The translations under genes were made by a program, and so were the position numbers. DNA of 64,000 bases from Desulfofundulus salinus (GTDB lineage Bacteria > Bacillota > Desulfotomaculia > Desulfotomaculales > Desulfovirgulaceae): assembly GCF_003627965.1 (NCBI RefSeq), contig NZ_RBWE01000001.1, positions 2,271,328 to 2,335,327 of the forward strand, in the 5' to 3' direction. Each line of letters starts with the position of its first letter. Position 1 is the first letter of the stretch. This document shows, one piece after another, positions 17,976 through 26,562 of this stretch. A model generated the notes under the pieces. That model ran no database searches, was not told where the DNA came from, and saw nothing but the letters and a program-made list of their open reading frames with translations.

Positions 17976-18329
17976 GTGAAGGCTCTACCGCTGTCCGAAC
18001 TGTCCATTGGCCAATGGGGACGGGTGGTGTCTTTAAAAGCACGGGGCATGACCAGATGCCGGTTGCTGGACCTGGGCCTGGTTCCCGAAACGCCGGTCCA
18101 GGCGGTAAGGCGTAGCCCGCTGGGCGACCCGATCGCTTACCGCATCCGGGGAGCATTAATTGCCCTGCGCCGGGAAGAAGCCGGCCAGGTGCTGGTGACA
18201 CCCTACTGCCGGCGCGATGAAGGCAGCACAACTCACCTTTGCAAACTGCCCGGGCGGCGGCCTACTTTTCCCGCAGTTCCTGTGCTCCGGCCCTACCGCC
18301 GCCTCCTCTGGCTTGTGCGAAGCCCTTGA
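17976..18329 (+). CDS. feoA: FeoA-like ferrous iron transport protein, C-terminally extended
   Basis: Small SH3-like FeoA partner of the FeoB iron permease. The first 75 residues fit FeoA (LPLSELSIGQWGRVVSLKA, CRLLDLGLVPETPVQAVRRSPLGDPIAYRIRGALIALRREEAGQVLV). The frame then runs on for about 40 residues (from TPYCRRDEGST) that are basic and unlike FeoA. The GTG start has AAGGAGGGG nine bases upstream. The feoB G-domain gene begins 57 bases after the stop. The extension may be real or an accidental read-through of a lost stop. Confidence 0.85.
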   Translation: MKALPLSELSIGQWGRVVSLKARGMTRCRLLDLGLVPETPVQAVRRSPLGDPIAYRIRGALIALRREEAGQVLVTPYCRRDEGSTTHLCKLPGRRPTFPAVPVLRPYRRLLWLVRSP

Positions 18330-18386
18330 AAAACCGCGGTACACCATCCGCATCCTCTGCCACAGCACAAGTAGTGAGGTGTTTGT

Positions 18387-19157
18387 ATGCCCCTTGCAAC
18401 CGAACTGCGCGAAAGGTTTAACATCCACCCGGACCCCGACGCTGCCGTAATTGCCCTGGCTGGCAACCCCAATACCGGCAAAAGCACCATTTTTAACGCC
18501 CTGACCGGGTTGAAACAGCACACGGGCAACTGGCCGGGCAAGACGGTGCTCCAGGCACAGGGCACATTTCATTTCGGCGGCAAAAAGTACATCCTGGTGG
18601 ACCTGCCGGGAACCTATTCCCTGCTGGCAAACTCGGCCGAAGAAATGGTCGCCCGGAACTTTTTATGCTTTGCCCGGCCGGACGCTACAGTGGTAGTCAC
18701 CGACGCCACCTGTCTGGAAAGAAATTTAAATCTCGCTTTACAGGTGATGGAAATTACCAGCAAGGTAATTGTTTGCGTTAACTTTATTGATGAGGCGCGC
18801 AGGAAAAACATTTTTATTGATGTCGATTGCCTGGCCCGGGAACTGGGTGTACCCGTGGTAGCCACGGCTGCCAGGAGCGGCCTGGGCCTTACGGAATTAA
18901 AGACCGGGATCGACGCCGTGGTGCGGGGACAAATAGTGACCAGCCCCCGCCGGCTGATTTACGATCCCGATATCGAAGAGGCCGTGGCACGGCTGGAAGA
19001 TAAAATACCCGGGGAAATCAAGGAGTGGATCAACGCCCGCTGGCTGGCGTTAAGAATAATTGATCACGACCGGAGCACTCTCGATAATATAAGGCAATAC
19101 TTTAAGGTACCGGAATGGGGTGTTTTGCGTGAGCGGTATAAATACTGCCCCACCTGA
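18387..19157 (+). CDS. feoB: FeoB GTPase domain protein (split FeoB, N part)
   Basis: Cytoplasmic G-domain of the ferrous iron transporter as a separate 256-residue protein. G1 is GNPNTGKST, the switch region is HTGNWPGKT, G3 is DLPGTYSL and the G4 position reads NFIDE. A helical GDI-like part follows. The frame ends at 19157 with RERYKYCPT, just where a single-chain FeoB would continue to its membrane domain. The next ORF, in another frame, carries that domain and overlaps by 38 bases. Split FeoB proteins are known in related clostridia, so a natural split is more likely than a sequencing error. Confidence 0.9.
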   Translation: MPLATELRERFNIHPDPDAAVIALAGNPNTGKSTIFNALTGLKQHTGNWPGKTVLQAQGTFHFGGKKYILVDLPGTYSLLANSAEEMVARNFLCFARPDATVVVTDATCLERNLNLALQVMEITSKVIVCVNFIDEARRKNIFIDVDCLARELGVPVVATAARSGLGLTELKTGIDAVVRGQIVTSPRRLIYDPDIEEAVARLEDKIPGEIKEWINARWLALRIIDHDRSTLDNIRQYFKVPEWGVLRERYKYCPT

Positions 19158-20520
19158 AGCCGGGCCCGGCGTGGTGAATGAAGCCCATCAGATTGAGATA
19201 CGGGACCGCATCGTCAAAACAATTTACCGGGAGGCGGAAGCCATCGCCGCCCGGGTGGTCAGGCAAACCGGTCCCCACAGGGATTGGGAACATAAAGTGG
19301 ACGACATCCTCACTTCCCGCCTGCTGGGCTTCCCGGTCATGTTTCTGCTCCTGGGGCTGGTTTTCTGGATAACCCTTGTGGGAGCCAGTTATCCCTCACA
19401 GGCACTGGCAAACGCCCTGTTTTGGGGGGAGGAACGGCTTTCGGAAGTCTTTGTGTGTCTGGACGCTCCACCCTGGCTGCACGGGCTGGTGGTCACGGGC
19501 GTCTACCGCACCGCGGCCTGGGTGGTCTCAGTGATGCTGCCCCCCATGGCCATCTTTTTCCCCATTTTTAGCCTGCTGGAGGATCTGGGTTATTTACCAC
19601 GGGTGGCCTTTAACCTGGACCGTTTGTTTAAGATGGCCGGCGCCCACGGCAAGCAGGCGCTGACCATGAGCATGGGTTTTGGGTGCAATGCAGCAGGGGT
19701 AATGGCCTGCCGTATTATTGAATCTCCCCGGGAAAGATTGATCGCCATCCTGACCAATAACTTCGTCCCCTGCAACGGCCGTTTTCCCACCCTGATAGCC
19801 CTGGCCTCCATATTCGTTGGCCCGGCGGCAGCCCCGGGTTTCAGCTCTCTGGCCGCTTCCTTTACCGTAGTGGGGCTTATTCTGGCGGGGATACTGATTA
19901 CCCTGCTTACCTCGTGGCTGCTTTCAAGAACCATCTTGAAAGGGGTGCCCACCACCTTTACGCTGGAACTGCCGCCACTGCGCCTGCCCCAGGTGGGCCG
20001 GGTGCTGGTCCGCTCCGTACTGGACCGCACGCTCTTCGTCCTGGCCCGGGCCGTGACTGTAGCCGCCCCGGCGGGCGCTGTGGTGTGGATCCTGGCCAAC
20101 ATCAGCTTCGAAGGACAGAGCCTGCTTGCCCGGGGAGCAGGTTTGCTGGAACCCTTCGGGCGAGCCCTGGGTTTGGACGGCTTCATCCTGCTGGCCTTCA
20201 TCCTGGGCCTGCCGGCCAATGAAATTGTCCTGCCCATTCTCCTTATGGGCTACTTATCCGCTGGAACTATGGTGGAAGTGGACAGCCTAATCGTTCTGCA
20301 AAACATTCTGGTTCACGGACACGGCTGGACGTGGTTGACCGCATTGTGCACCATGCTCTTTTCCCTGCTGCACTTTCCCTGCGGCACCACGCTGTTCACC
20401 ATTCAGCGGGAAACAAAAAGCATCAGGTGGGCGGTTTGGGCGGCGGTCATTCCCCTGGCCGTTGCCGGCCTGGTTTGCTTTGCAGTGGCACAGACGGTGC
20501 AGGCGCTGGGGCTGGTATAA
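19120..20520 (+). CDS. feoB: FeoB membrane permease domain protein (split FeoB, C part)
   Basis: Iron-translocating membrane part of FeoB, 466 residues with many hydrophobic helices (first near FPVMFLLLGLVFWITLVG). It contains two nucleoside-recognition (Gate) repeats. The FeoB signature is LPRVAFNLDRLFKMAGAHG followed by MGFGCNAAGVMACR and ESPRERLIAILTNNFVPCNGR. The start is a GTG at 19120 or 19129 inside the upstream G-domain gene, so translation is coupled. Together with the G-domain protein it should form a Fe(II) importer. It is convergent with the cyclase gene, with 14 bases between the stops. Confidence 0.88.
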   Translation: MFCVSGINTAPPEAGPGVVNEAHQIEIRDRIVKTIYREAEAIAARVVRQTGPHRDWEHKVDDILTSRLLGFPVMFLLLGLVFWITLVGASYPSQALANALFWGEERLSEVFVCLDAPPWLHGLVVTGVYRTAAWVVSVMLPPMAIFFPIFSLLEDLGYLPRVAFNLDRLFKMAGAHGKQALTMSMGFGCNAAGVMACRIIESPRERLIAILTNNFVPCNGRFPTLIALASIFVGPAAAPGFSSLAASFTVVGLILAGILITLLTSWLLSRTILKGVPTTFTLELPPLRLPQVGRVLVRSVLDRTLFVLARAVTVAAPAGAVVWILANISFEGQSLLARGAGLLEPFGRALGLDGFILLAFILGLPANEIVLPILLMGYLSAGTMVEVDSLIVLQNILVHGHGWTWLTALCTMLFSLLHFPCGTTLFTIQRETKSIRWAVWAAVIPLAVAGLVCFAVAQTVQALGLV

Positions 20521-20534
20521 CTTCACAAACAGTG

Positions 20535-21950
20535 TTACGATGGGTCCAGGTAGAGGTAGTTTTTCCCTCGTTCCTTTGCCTGATAGCAGGCTTGATCCGC
20601 CCTTGCAAGCAGCGAGTCGACAGAATCGTTTTTTTTCGCCTGGGCCACCCCCAGGCTTGCCGTAATCCGGCGGTGCGGGAAAGGGTTAATCTCAATAGAT
20701 TTACGTATTCTTTCTGCCACTTTCGCAGCATCTCCCCCTTTTGTCCCCGGGAGAACGATTATAAACTCTTCGCCCCCGTAACGGCACGCAATATCCGTAG
20801 TCCTGATGGAGTTTTTTATTAACTCTGCCGTCTTCTGCAGCACCACATCGCCGGCCAGGTGCCCGAAAGTGTCGTTATAAACCTTGAAGTCATCTATGTC
20901 CAGGAAAATAACCGACAGGTGGTAACCGTACCTCGCTGCCCTCTGAAGTTCGGTAGCCAGTACATCCCGCAGAACGCGCCTGTTAAGAAAACCGGTCAAA
21001 AAGTCAGTTTCGGCTTCTCTTTCCAGGCGGCGTATGAGAGTCGCATTGGCCAGGGCTACCGCGGCGAAGTTTATATATATCTGCAGGTTTTTACTGCCGT
21101 TGTCACCCAGGGAAACAGGGGCCGCTATACCCAATAACCCGACAATTCCCAGAGCAGTCCAGAGGGGATAAACCATGATTTCAGTTCCGGGAGCAGCATC
21201 TGTACCGGTAAAGCCCGGTAAAACCTTCAGCTCCTCAATACTCAAAGACGACGGCTCAACTTTTGAAAAAATCCGCTCAATCAACGGATGAACCAGTGGC
21301 CATTCCTTCCCGATCAACAGGTTGCCACGCACACCTTTGCCCTGCGCGACCCTGATTTTATCACCTTCCCTGAGGCCGACAAAACATAAATCGGCTTGAT
21401 AAATTATGATCAACGAATTCGTTATGAGTTCCAGAACCCTGTCCAGTTCGACGATCGAGGTCATAAGGCGGCTGATCTCGTAGATGCTGTTCAGCTCCAG
21501 CCTCCGTAAACCTAACAGGTTCCTTTCCAGAATGGCGTTAAAAACCTCATTGATCGTCCGGTAAACGTTATGTGCTTTCGTGATGAAAGCAATTTCTTCC
21601 TCGCGTTCCATCAGGGTTGTATGCCCGGCAGGAGCAACTATGAGATACCCTATCTTCTGGGCATAGCTGCCCAGACGGTACGCGCAAAGCTTAAGTCCAT
21701 AAGGACAGGTGAGCATGTCTTTATCTTCTGTCGAACCGCAGGCAGACCTGTAAAAATCGATACATTTTTCATTACGGAGCTCCCTCCCCTTATTTACCTC
21801 CTGGCATAATTCAGCCGGCAAACTGAACCGGGAAAAAGGATCACCGTTCGCATCAAAGATGTAGACATTTGCATTCATGGCCCTGGCCAGCGTATCTTGA
21901 AAATCCTGCCAGTACCTTACCGAAATATTAAGTAAAAGGTTTGGATGCAT
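20535..21950 (-). CDS. PocR-GAF-GGDEF diguanylate cyclase
   Basis: A 471-residue sensor cyclase. The N-terminal 140 residues fit a PocR-type ligand domain (YWQDFQDTLARAMNANVYIFD, CQEVNKG, CPYGLKLCAYRL) with several Cys. A GAF domain follows (about 165-310), then a GGDEF domain with TDFLTGFLNRR, RYGGEEF and an RxxD inhibitory site (RTTD) five residues before it. So it should make c-di-GMP with product inhibition. ATG 21950 has a GAGGTG site. It begins 12 bases after the KaiC-like gene and is the last gene of the riboswitch-led operon. Confidence 0.9.
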   Translation of the reverse strand: MHPNLLLNISVRYWQDFQDTLARAMNANVYIFDANGDPFSRFSLPAELCQEVNKGRELRNEKCIDFYRSACGSTEDKDMLTCPYGLKLCAYRLGSYAQKIGYLIVAPAGHTTLMEREEEIAFITKAHNVYRTINEVFNAILERNLLGLRRLELNSIYEISRLMTSIVELDRVLELITNSLIIIYQADLCFVGLREGDKIRVAQGKGVRGNLLIGKEWPLVHPLIERIFSKVEPSSLSIEELKVLPGFTGTDAAPGTEIMVYPLWTALGIVGLLGIAAPVSLGDNGSKNLQIYINFAAVALANATLIRRLEREAETDFLTGFLNRRVLRDVLATELQRAARYGYHLSVIFLDIDDFKVYNDTFGHLAGDVVLQKTAELIKNSIRTTDIACRYGGEEFIIVLPGTKGGDAAKVAERIRKSIEINPFPHRRITASLGVAQAKKNDSVDSLLARADQACYQAKERGKNYLYLDPS

Positions 21951-21962
21951 TCAGTAAACACC

Positions 21963-23366
21963 TCATTTTAGCATATCTGCTTTGTCCAATCTACCGAGGA
22001 TATTTATCCCCTCTGGGGCAATCTCATACTCCCTCAGGGACTTGTCGTGGTCGCTTCCACGGGCTTTCAAGATTCCAAGAACTTTTCTGATGCTGGAGTT
22101 ATCCTCCACGTACCGCAGTATGATTATATTATCGGTAATCAGGGATAATTGCGCTCTGGATACTATAAGAGGCGAAAAGAGGTCTTCGTTGAGCACCGTA
22201 AAAATAGTGGTGACGTGCCGCTTCCTGAGGTGTTGTCCTATCGCCCAGAGATAATCCCTGTACTTTTGTATATCGGTAACGCTGCTTTCAAAGGAGGAGA
22301 TGCTGTCGATGACAAACCTCTCCACCTTTTTTTCCCTGATCATGTCCAGTATCTCAAAAGCGTGTTTATCTACGTCCAGTTCTATGGGGGAAATAAACTT
22401 GATCTCCAGCTGGCCCTCTGCCAGATATCTATCTATCTCCCAGCCCAGACAGCGGGCAGTATTCTGAAGTTGAACCGCAGGCTCTTCAAAAGAAAGGAAT
22501 ATCCCCTTTTCGCCTTTCTCAGCCCCTTCCAGTAAGAACTTTAGGGCAAACATCGTCTTGCCCGTACCTGTGGCACCGGAGATGAGTGTGATAGTTCCTT
22601 CCAGTAACCCACCGCACAACATTTCGTCCAGTCCACAGATCCCGAATTCCTTTCGCCCCAGCTTGACATCGTACCGGAGTTCTTCACCCTCCGGTCTCAT
22701 CCTTGGGTACACTTCTATCCCCACAGGACCAATTTGAAACAAATGTTCCCCATATTGAAAACTGGTTCCCCTCATTTTCAGAATACGCATATACCTTTTT
22801 TGAAATCGCTTTTCTTCCTGTCCGTAAAGGTGAAAAATCCCATCGGCGATGGCAAACTCGCTCAGACGCGTCAGCTCCTGTTCTTCGTACTCGCCGACGA
22901 GAAACGCAGTGATCTCCCATATCGAAAGAACGGCAGCCAGCTCAAAAACAAAGGCCCTGAAGGTCTTCTCGTCCGGGAAGAGGTCCCTTATAACCTTGAC
23001 ACTATCGATTACAACTATGTTTGGCAAATGTTCTTTGATCATTTGAGTCAGGTAGTCCAGGCCCCTGCTCGCACCTTGTTTGCGCAGGACCTCCCCAAGA
23101 TCCCCGTAAATAACCCTGTCCCCCAGCAAATCATCTGAGAAAAACTCAAAATCCTGGAGATGCCTCACCATCTTCAACTGTGATTCCGATATAGTGGTCA
23201 GGTATAGACTTTTGAGGCCGTTCCTGGCATTATTAAATATAATATGCTGGACGAATATCGTCTTTCCACTGCCCGGAGAACCGGAAACGATATTCAATGA
23301 ATAAGCAGGTATGCCGCCACCAAGAATATAATCAAGATTTTTTATGCCCGTTATCAACCTCTCCAT
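21963..23366 (-). CDS. Double KaiC-like RecA-fold ATPase
   Basis: A 467-residue protein with two KaiC/RadA-type ATPase domains. The first Walker A is GSPGSGKT (residues 29-36) with a Walker B-like NIVVIDSV. The second is GATGTGKT (264-271) with FSFEEPAVQ-like catalytic acids (ISFEEP context) and RFVIDSISSFES. The duplicated layout is that of circadian KaiC, but KaiA and KaiB are absent. Such KaiC-like proteins outside cyanobacteria are mostly uncharacterised. It starts 3 bases after a small unknown gene and precedes a cyclase, inside an operon under a c-di-GMP riboswitch. It may act as an ATP-driven timer or scaffold for c-di-GMP output; that is inference. Confidence 0.87.
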   Translation of the reverse strand: MERLITGIKNLDYILGGGIPAYSLNIVSGSPGSGKTIFVQHIIFNNARNGLKSLYLTTISESQLKMVRHLQDFEFFSDDLLGDRVIYGDLGEVLRKQGASRGLDYLTQMIKEHLPNIVVIDSVKVIRDLFPDEKTFRAFVFELAAVLSIWEITAFLVGEYEEQELTRLSEFAIADGIFHLYGQEEKRFQKRYMRILKMRGTSFQYGEHLFQIGPVGIEVYPRMRPEGEELRYDVKLGRKEFGICGLDEMLCGGLLEGTITLISGATGTGKTMFALKFLLEGAEKGEKGIFLSFEEPAVQLQNTARCLGWEIDRYLAEGQLEIKFISPIELDVDKHAFEILDMIREKKVERFVIDSISSFESSVTDIQKYRDYLWAIGQHLRKRHVTTIFTVLNEDLFSPLIVSRAQLSLITDNIIILRYVEDNSSIRKVLGILKARGSDHDKSLREYEIAPEGINILGRLDKADMLK

Positions 23367-23369
23367 CTC

Positions 23370-23738
23370 TCATTCCCCCCTGGAAGCAGAAAGATCCCCG
23401 GCAAATTCCTCGTCCAGCTTCTTTCTAATCTCTTCCGCTCTTTCATGCCCGAGAAGCCTGGCCAGGATTTCTACATACCTGGTGATAAACTTCATAAACA
23501 TGTCTTCGACCGGCAGGTCCGGGTTTTCCTCCAACCTGGCCGCCATCTTCGCGCACGATATCCCATTTTGATCGTACTGCAGGAGTTCTATTTCCTTGTA
23601 TTCCAGCGAAACCTCCCATACGACCCTTTCCACCAGAAGATTCACGGAAAACGTCCCAAGGTACTTGGACGACGCGGTCCACATTTCTCTCAGCAAAGTT
23701 TCATAGTGCCCGATCCGTTTTTCGATGATTTCGCTCAC
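23370..23738 (-). CDS. Hypothetical partner protein of the KaiC-like ATPase
   Basis: A 122-residue, soluble, probably all-helical acidic protein of no family I recognise (VSEIIEKRIGHYETLL at the start, FITRYVEILARLLGHERA near the end). The GTG at 23738 is preferred for GGAGGGGG five bases upstream; an ATG at 23753 has no site. It ends 3 bases before the KaiC-like start, so the two are coupled and may interact. No transmembrane or metal motif is seen. Confidence 0.75.
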   Translation of the reverse strand: MSEIIEKRIGHYETLLREMWTASSKYLGTFSVNLLVERVVWEVSLEYKEIELLQYDQNGISCAKMAARLEENPDLPVEDMFMKFITRYVEILARLLGHERAEEIRKKLDEEFAGDLSASRGE

Positions 23739-23801
23739 AACAGCCCCCTCCATTTCAGCTAAAAGCTATCGCTCCAGTATGAACAAGGCCCGGTTTCCCG
23801 G

Positions 23802-24434
23802 TTAGTTATTTCGCAAGTGCTTAACACCTCCAGGAATATCATCAGTGATCCGGTAGAGTTCAGGATCTATTCCCTCAGGCACGACCCGGCAGCAAAACAC
23901 TTCCACCAGCTGCGGGTCGAATTGAGTACCAGCACAGCGGAAGAGCTCCTCTGAGGCCATTTCTTTAGACATCCTGGGCCGGTAAACCCGATCCGAAGTC
24001 ATGGCATCAAAACTATCAGCCACGGCCAGAATTCGCGCCCCCAGGGGAATGGCCTCACCCCCCAATCCTTCCGGATACCCGCAACCGTCATATCTTTCGT
24101 GATGGTAAAGGGCCATAAGGCTGATGGCTTTCATCCCCGGTATGGCCGAAAGGATTTCATAACTATAAACAGGGTGCTTTTTTATTTCCTCCCACTCCGC
24201 GGCTGTCAGTTTGCCCGGCTTATGCAGGATAGCACTGGAAATGCCCAGCTTTCCTATGTCGTGGAGCAACCCGGCCAGGTATATACGATTCTGTTCCTTT
24301 TCAGGCATACCCAATTTCTTCGCGAGCGCAGCAGCATAGGCAGCCACGCGCCAGGAATGATTGGAAGAAACCTTAAACCGGACCTCATGTAATTTCATCA
24401 ACGCCCGGGCAGCATGGATAAATGTGGATTTCAT
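23802..24434 (-). CDS. HD-GYP domain protein, putative c-di-GMP phosphodiesterase
   Basis: A stand-alone HD-GYP domain of 210 residues: NHSWRVAAYAAALAKKLG, LLHDIGKLGISSAIL, HPVYSYEIL, HHERYDGCGYPEGLGGEAIP and ILAVADSFDAMTSDRVYRP. All HD and GYP residues are present. It probably hydrolyses c-di-GMP. ATG 24434 has a GAGGTG site. It is the first gene after the intact c-di-GMP riboswitch and its terminator, followed by the small unknown, KaiC-like and cyclase genes on the same strand. Confidence 0.9.
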   Translation of the reverse strand: MKSTFIHAARALMKLHEVRFKVSSNHSWRVAAYAAALAKKLGMPEKEQNRIYLAGLLHDIGKLGISSAILHKPGKLTAAEWEEIKKHPVYSYEILSAIPGMKAISLMALYHHERYDGCGYPEGLGGEAIPLGARILAVADSFDAMTSDRVYRPRMSKEMASEELFRCAGTQFDPQLVEVFCCRVVPEGIDPELYRITDDIPGGVKHLRNN

Positions 24435-24481
24435 GGAAGCACCTCAACGTATTTATTCTAAAAATTTCTTTAGAAAATGAA

Positions 24482-24520
24482 AAGCCGCAGGGAGAAAAAT
24501 TTTACGCTTCCCTGCGGCTT
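24482..24520 (-). terminator. Riboswitch expression-platform terminator
   Basis: A 12-bp perfect stem (AAGCCGCAGGGA with TCCCTGCGGCTT) with a T-rich tail on the minus strand, directly after the GEMM-I aptamer and 48 bases before the HD-GYP start. It is the likely off-switch of the leader. Confidence 0.85.
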
Positions 24521-24530
24521 CCCTTCTCCC

Positions 24531-24626
24531 CTTGCAACCCAGCCGTCATGGTTCCCCGCGGGGAACTTTAGACCTGTGGCTTTGCGTCCCCGGCTTTCGC
24601 CGGGTTTGCCCTCCGGAAAGTTGCGA
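24531..24626 (-). ncRNA. Class I cyclic di-GMP riboswitch (GEMM-I) aptamer
   Basis: On the minus strand the conserved elements come in order: GGAGGGCAAACC, a hairpin with CCCGGCGAAAGCCGGG, GGACGCAAAGCCACAGG, CTAAAG, a second hairpin GTTCCCCGCGGGGAAC, CATGACGGC and GGGTTGC. These are the core positions of the GEMM-I family, including the GAAA tetraloop and the ligand-binding GACGCAAAGCC. A terminator follows. The controlled operon encodes an HD-GYP protein, a small unknown, a KaiC-like ATPase and a diguanylate cyclase. c-di-GMP therefore probably regulates genes for both its breakdown and its synthesis. Confidence 0.92.
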
Positions 24627-24627
24627 C

Positions 24628-24673
24628 TTTTCAAGAGGTATTTCAACATTTTTTCAAGATGTATTTCAACATT
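24628..24673. repeat. 23-bp tandem repeat upstream of the riboswitch
   Basis: Two adjacent 23-base units, TTTTCAAGAGGTATTTCAACATT and its near copy, differ at one position. They lie immediately upstream of the aptamer on its strand and carry TTGAAA boxes, so they may be part of the promoter or a binding site. Confidence 0.75.
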
Positions 24674-24947
24674 ACCGTTAACTTTTCCTCCTGATTAAGG
24701 TGATTTTCGGTAATATCAACGGCATCCTCATCCTGAGAAAACCGTTCCAACGGCCCGGTAATAAAGGGCCGGTTCTGGGAAAACTCAAGCCTGAGTTGCT
24801 TCCTGGCCGTGCTCCGGCCAACCCCATTACACCGAATCCGCGCGGACCCGCATGAACGGGGTGTGAGAGGAGGGGGTTAGCCGCCCCCTCCTGCTCGATA
24901 TCCTAAAAGCTCTTGCGTTAATCAATCCCCGCCGGCGGTCGGGGCAC
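24674..24947. other. Intergenic region with several hairpins
   Basis: Between the MCP gene and the riboswitch promoter area. It holds CGGCCC/GGGCCG at 24751-24771, a strong AGGAGGGGG/CCCCCTCCT hairpin at 24868-24892 and a CCCCG/CGGGG hairpin at 24927-24944 just after the MCP stop, which may terminate that transcript. A 75-codon open frame on the minus strand has no start site or family resemblance. Confidence 0.45.
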
Positions 24948-26507
24948 CTACATACGGAAGCGTACGGCTAACCTGTCCAGTTCGCCAGCCAGCGCGGTAA
25001 GCTCTTCGGTAGAGGCAGAGACTTCCTCCATTGCCGACGTCTGCTCTTCTGTTGTCCCGACAACGTTCTGCACGCCAGCCGACATTTCTTCCGCAGCGGC
25101 GGCCACCTCCTGGACCTGCCGCGCAACATCCTCGATGGCAAGGTTGATGGCCTTGATATTAGCCCCAACCTCGTTGATCACCCTGCTTCCCTCCGTGACC
25201 TCCGCCGCCCCGGCAGCCATAACTTCGACCGCCTTCCTGGACTCATTCTGGATCGTGGTGATCAGTTCGTAGATCTCCTTGGCGGCGCTGGCCGACTGCT
25301 CGGCCAGCTTACGGACTTCCTCGGCGACGACGGCGAAGCCGCGGCCCTGTTCCCCAGCACGGGCGGCTTCGATGGCAGCGTTCAGGGCCAGCAGGTTCGT
25401 CTGGTCGGCGATCTGGGTGATCAAGTCTACTATCTGGGTAATCTGGCCCGCGGTCTGGTTGAGAGCATTGATGGCGGAAGAAACGTTGGCGCTTGCCTGC
25501 TCAATGGCCTTCATCTGCCCGATAACCCGCTCGACACCCCTGGCACCTTCAGCGGCCCGGGCCGCAGCCTGTTCAGCCGCCGCTGAAACCTTCTGCACAT
25601 TTTCGGTTACCTGTTCGACGGTCGAGGCCATTTCGCTCATGGTGGCGGCCGTTTCGTTCGCCCCGGCGGCGGTCTGCTCGGCCTGGGTGGCGAGCTGGGA
25701 GGCCGAGTCGGCCACCTGCTTGGACGTTTGGACTACCTGGCCAATGATCTCGCGCAAGTTTGTGCGCATGCGGTTGAAAGCCTCCGCCAAACGGGCAATC
25801 TCGTCCCGGGTGCGCACCACCAGTTCCTCGCCCGTGAGGTCACCTTCAGCGATACGGCCCGCTTCGCGGACGGTGGCCAGAATCGGACGGGTGATCATGC
25901 GAGTTATAAACACTGCCATGAGGAGCCCGGCGACCAGGGCAAGGACGCCCATAAGGATGACCAGAGAGCGGCCACGGGCGGCATAGGCCTGCATGTTATT
26001 CACGGCGTCCCCGGTCTTTTGTTCATTTTCCATAATCAGTTCGACCAGAATCTTTTCAACGTCGTCGGCATACGAAGCGACGCTTAGTGCTACGGCAACT
26101 GCTTCCTGAAACTTACCTTCCTTGGCCAGAGGAATTGCATAGACGGCAATCTGCCGGTCGTATTCAGTGACCTCGGCGAGCACTGTTTTCAATTTGGGCC
26201 GGGCCTGGGCAGTACAGTTATTTAGTCGTTTCCCCAGAAGGGTCTTCGTGTTCTCGATATCCTTTTGGTATTCGTTTAAGTATTTCTCGTCGCCATAGAG
26301 AAGGTAAGCCCGCAGATCTCTTGATGCTTCCTTGAAGGCGTCGGCGATCTGGTAGTCAAGACTGAGGCGTACCACCTGCTGATCGACATTGGCGGCATTC
26401 GAGATCGTATTCCCCATTATGAGCGACGACTGTATTGCCACGGCAGCCATGAAAAGAAGCAGCAAAACGAAACCGCCGCCGATTTTCATCCCAATAGACA
26501 TTCTCAT
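24948..26507 (-). CDS. Methyl-accepting chemotaxis protein
   Basis: Membrane chemoreceptor of about 519 residues. TM1 is close to the N terminus ([13 protein letters not shown]). A periplasmic four-helix-bundle domain of about 150 residues follows, then TM2 ([20 protein letters not shown]), a HAMP domain with [18 protein letters not shown], and a long coiled signalling domain. The tip has [45 protein letters not shown], the conserved kinase-contact hairpin region. ATG 26507 follows a GGGGGAT site; the frame is open to 26540. No cheA, cheR or cheB is nearby; a cheW remnant lies just upstream. Confidence 0.93.
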   Translation of the reverse strand: MRMSIGMKIGGGFVLLLLFMAAVAIQSSLIMGNTISNAANVDQQVVRLSLDYQIADAFKEASRDLRAYLLYGDEKYLNEYQKDIENTKTLLGKRLNNCTAQARPKLKTVLAEVTEYDRQIAVYAIPLAKEGKFQEAVAVALSVASYADDVEKILVELIMENEQKTGDAVNNMQAYAARGRSLVILMGVLALVAGLLMAVFITRMITRPILATVREAGRIAEGDLTGEELVVRTRDEIARLAEAFNRMRTNLREIIGQVVQTSKQVADSASQLATQAEQTAAGANETAATMSEMASTVEQVTENVQKVSAAAEQAAARAAEGARGVERVIGQMKAIEQASANVSSAINALNQTAGQITQIVDLITQIADQTNLLALNAAIEAARAGEQGRGFAVVAEEVRKLAEQSASAAKEIYELITTIQNESRKAVEVMAAGAAEVTEGSRVINEVGANIKAINLAIEDVARQVQEVAAAAEEMSAGVQNVVGTTEEQTSAMEEVSASTEELTALAGELDRLAVRFRM

Positions 26508-26562
26508 TTCAAGATCCCCCTTTGTATTAAGTTCAAGCAATTGAACTCAGATTGATGACAAA

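Noticed and set aside
19120-19157. Sequencing frameshift as the cause of split FeoB
   Set aside because: The second gene has its own GTG starts and split FeoB is known in related clostridia, so a natural split is preferred, though not proven.
24674-24900. 75-codon open frame on the minus strand, containing LEFSQNRPFITGPLERFSQDE
   Set aside because: No start codon with a ribosome site, no family resemblance, and the stretch is full of hairpins.
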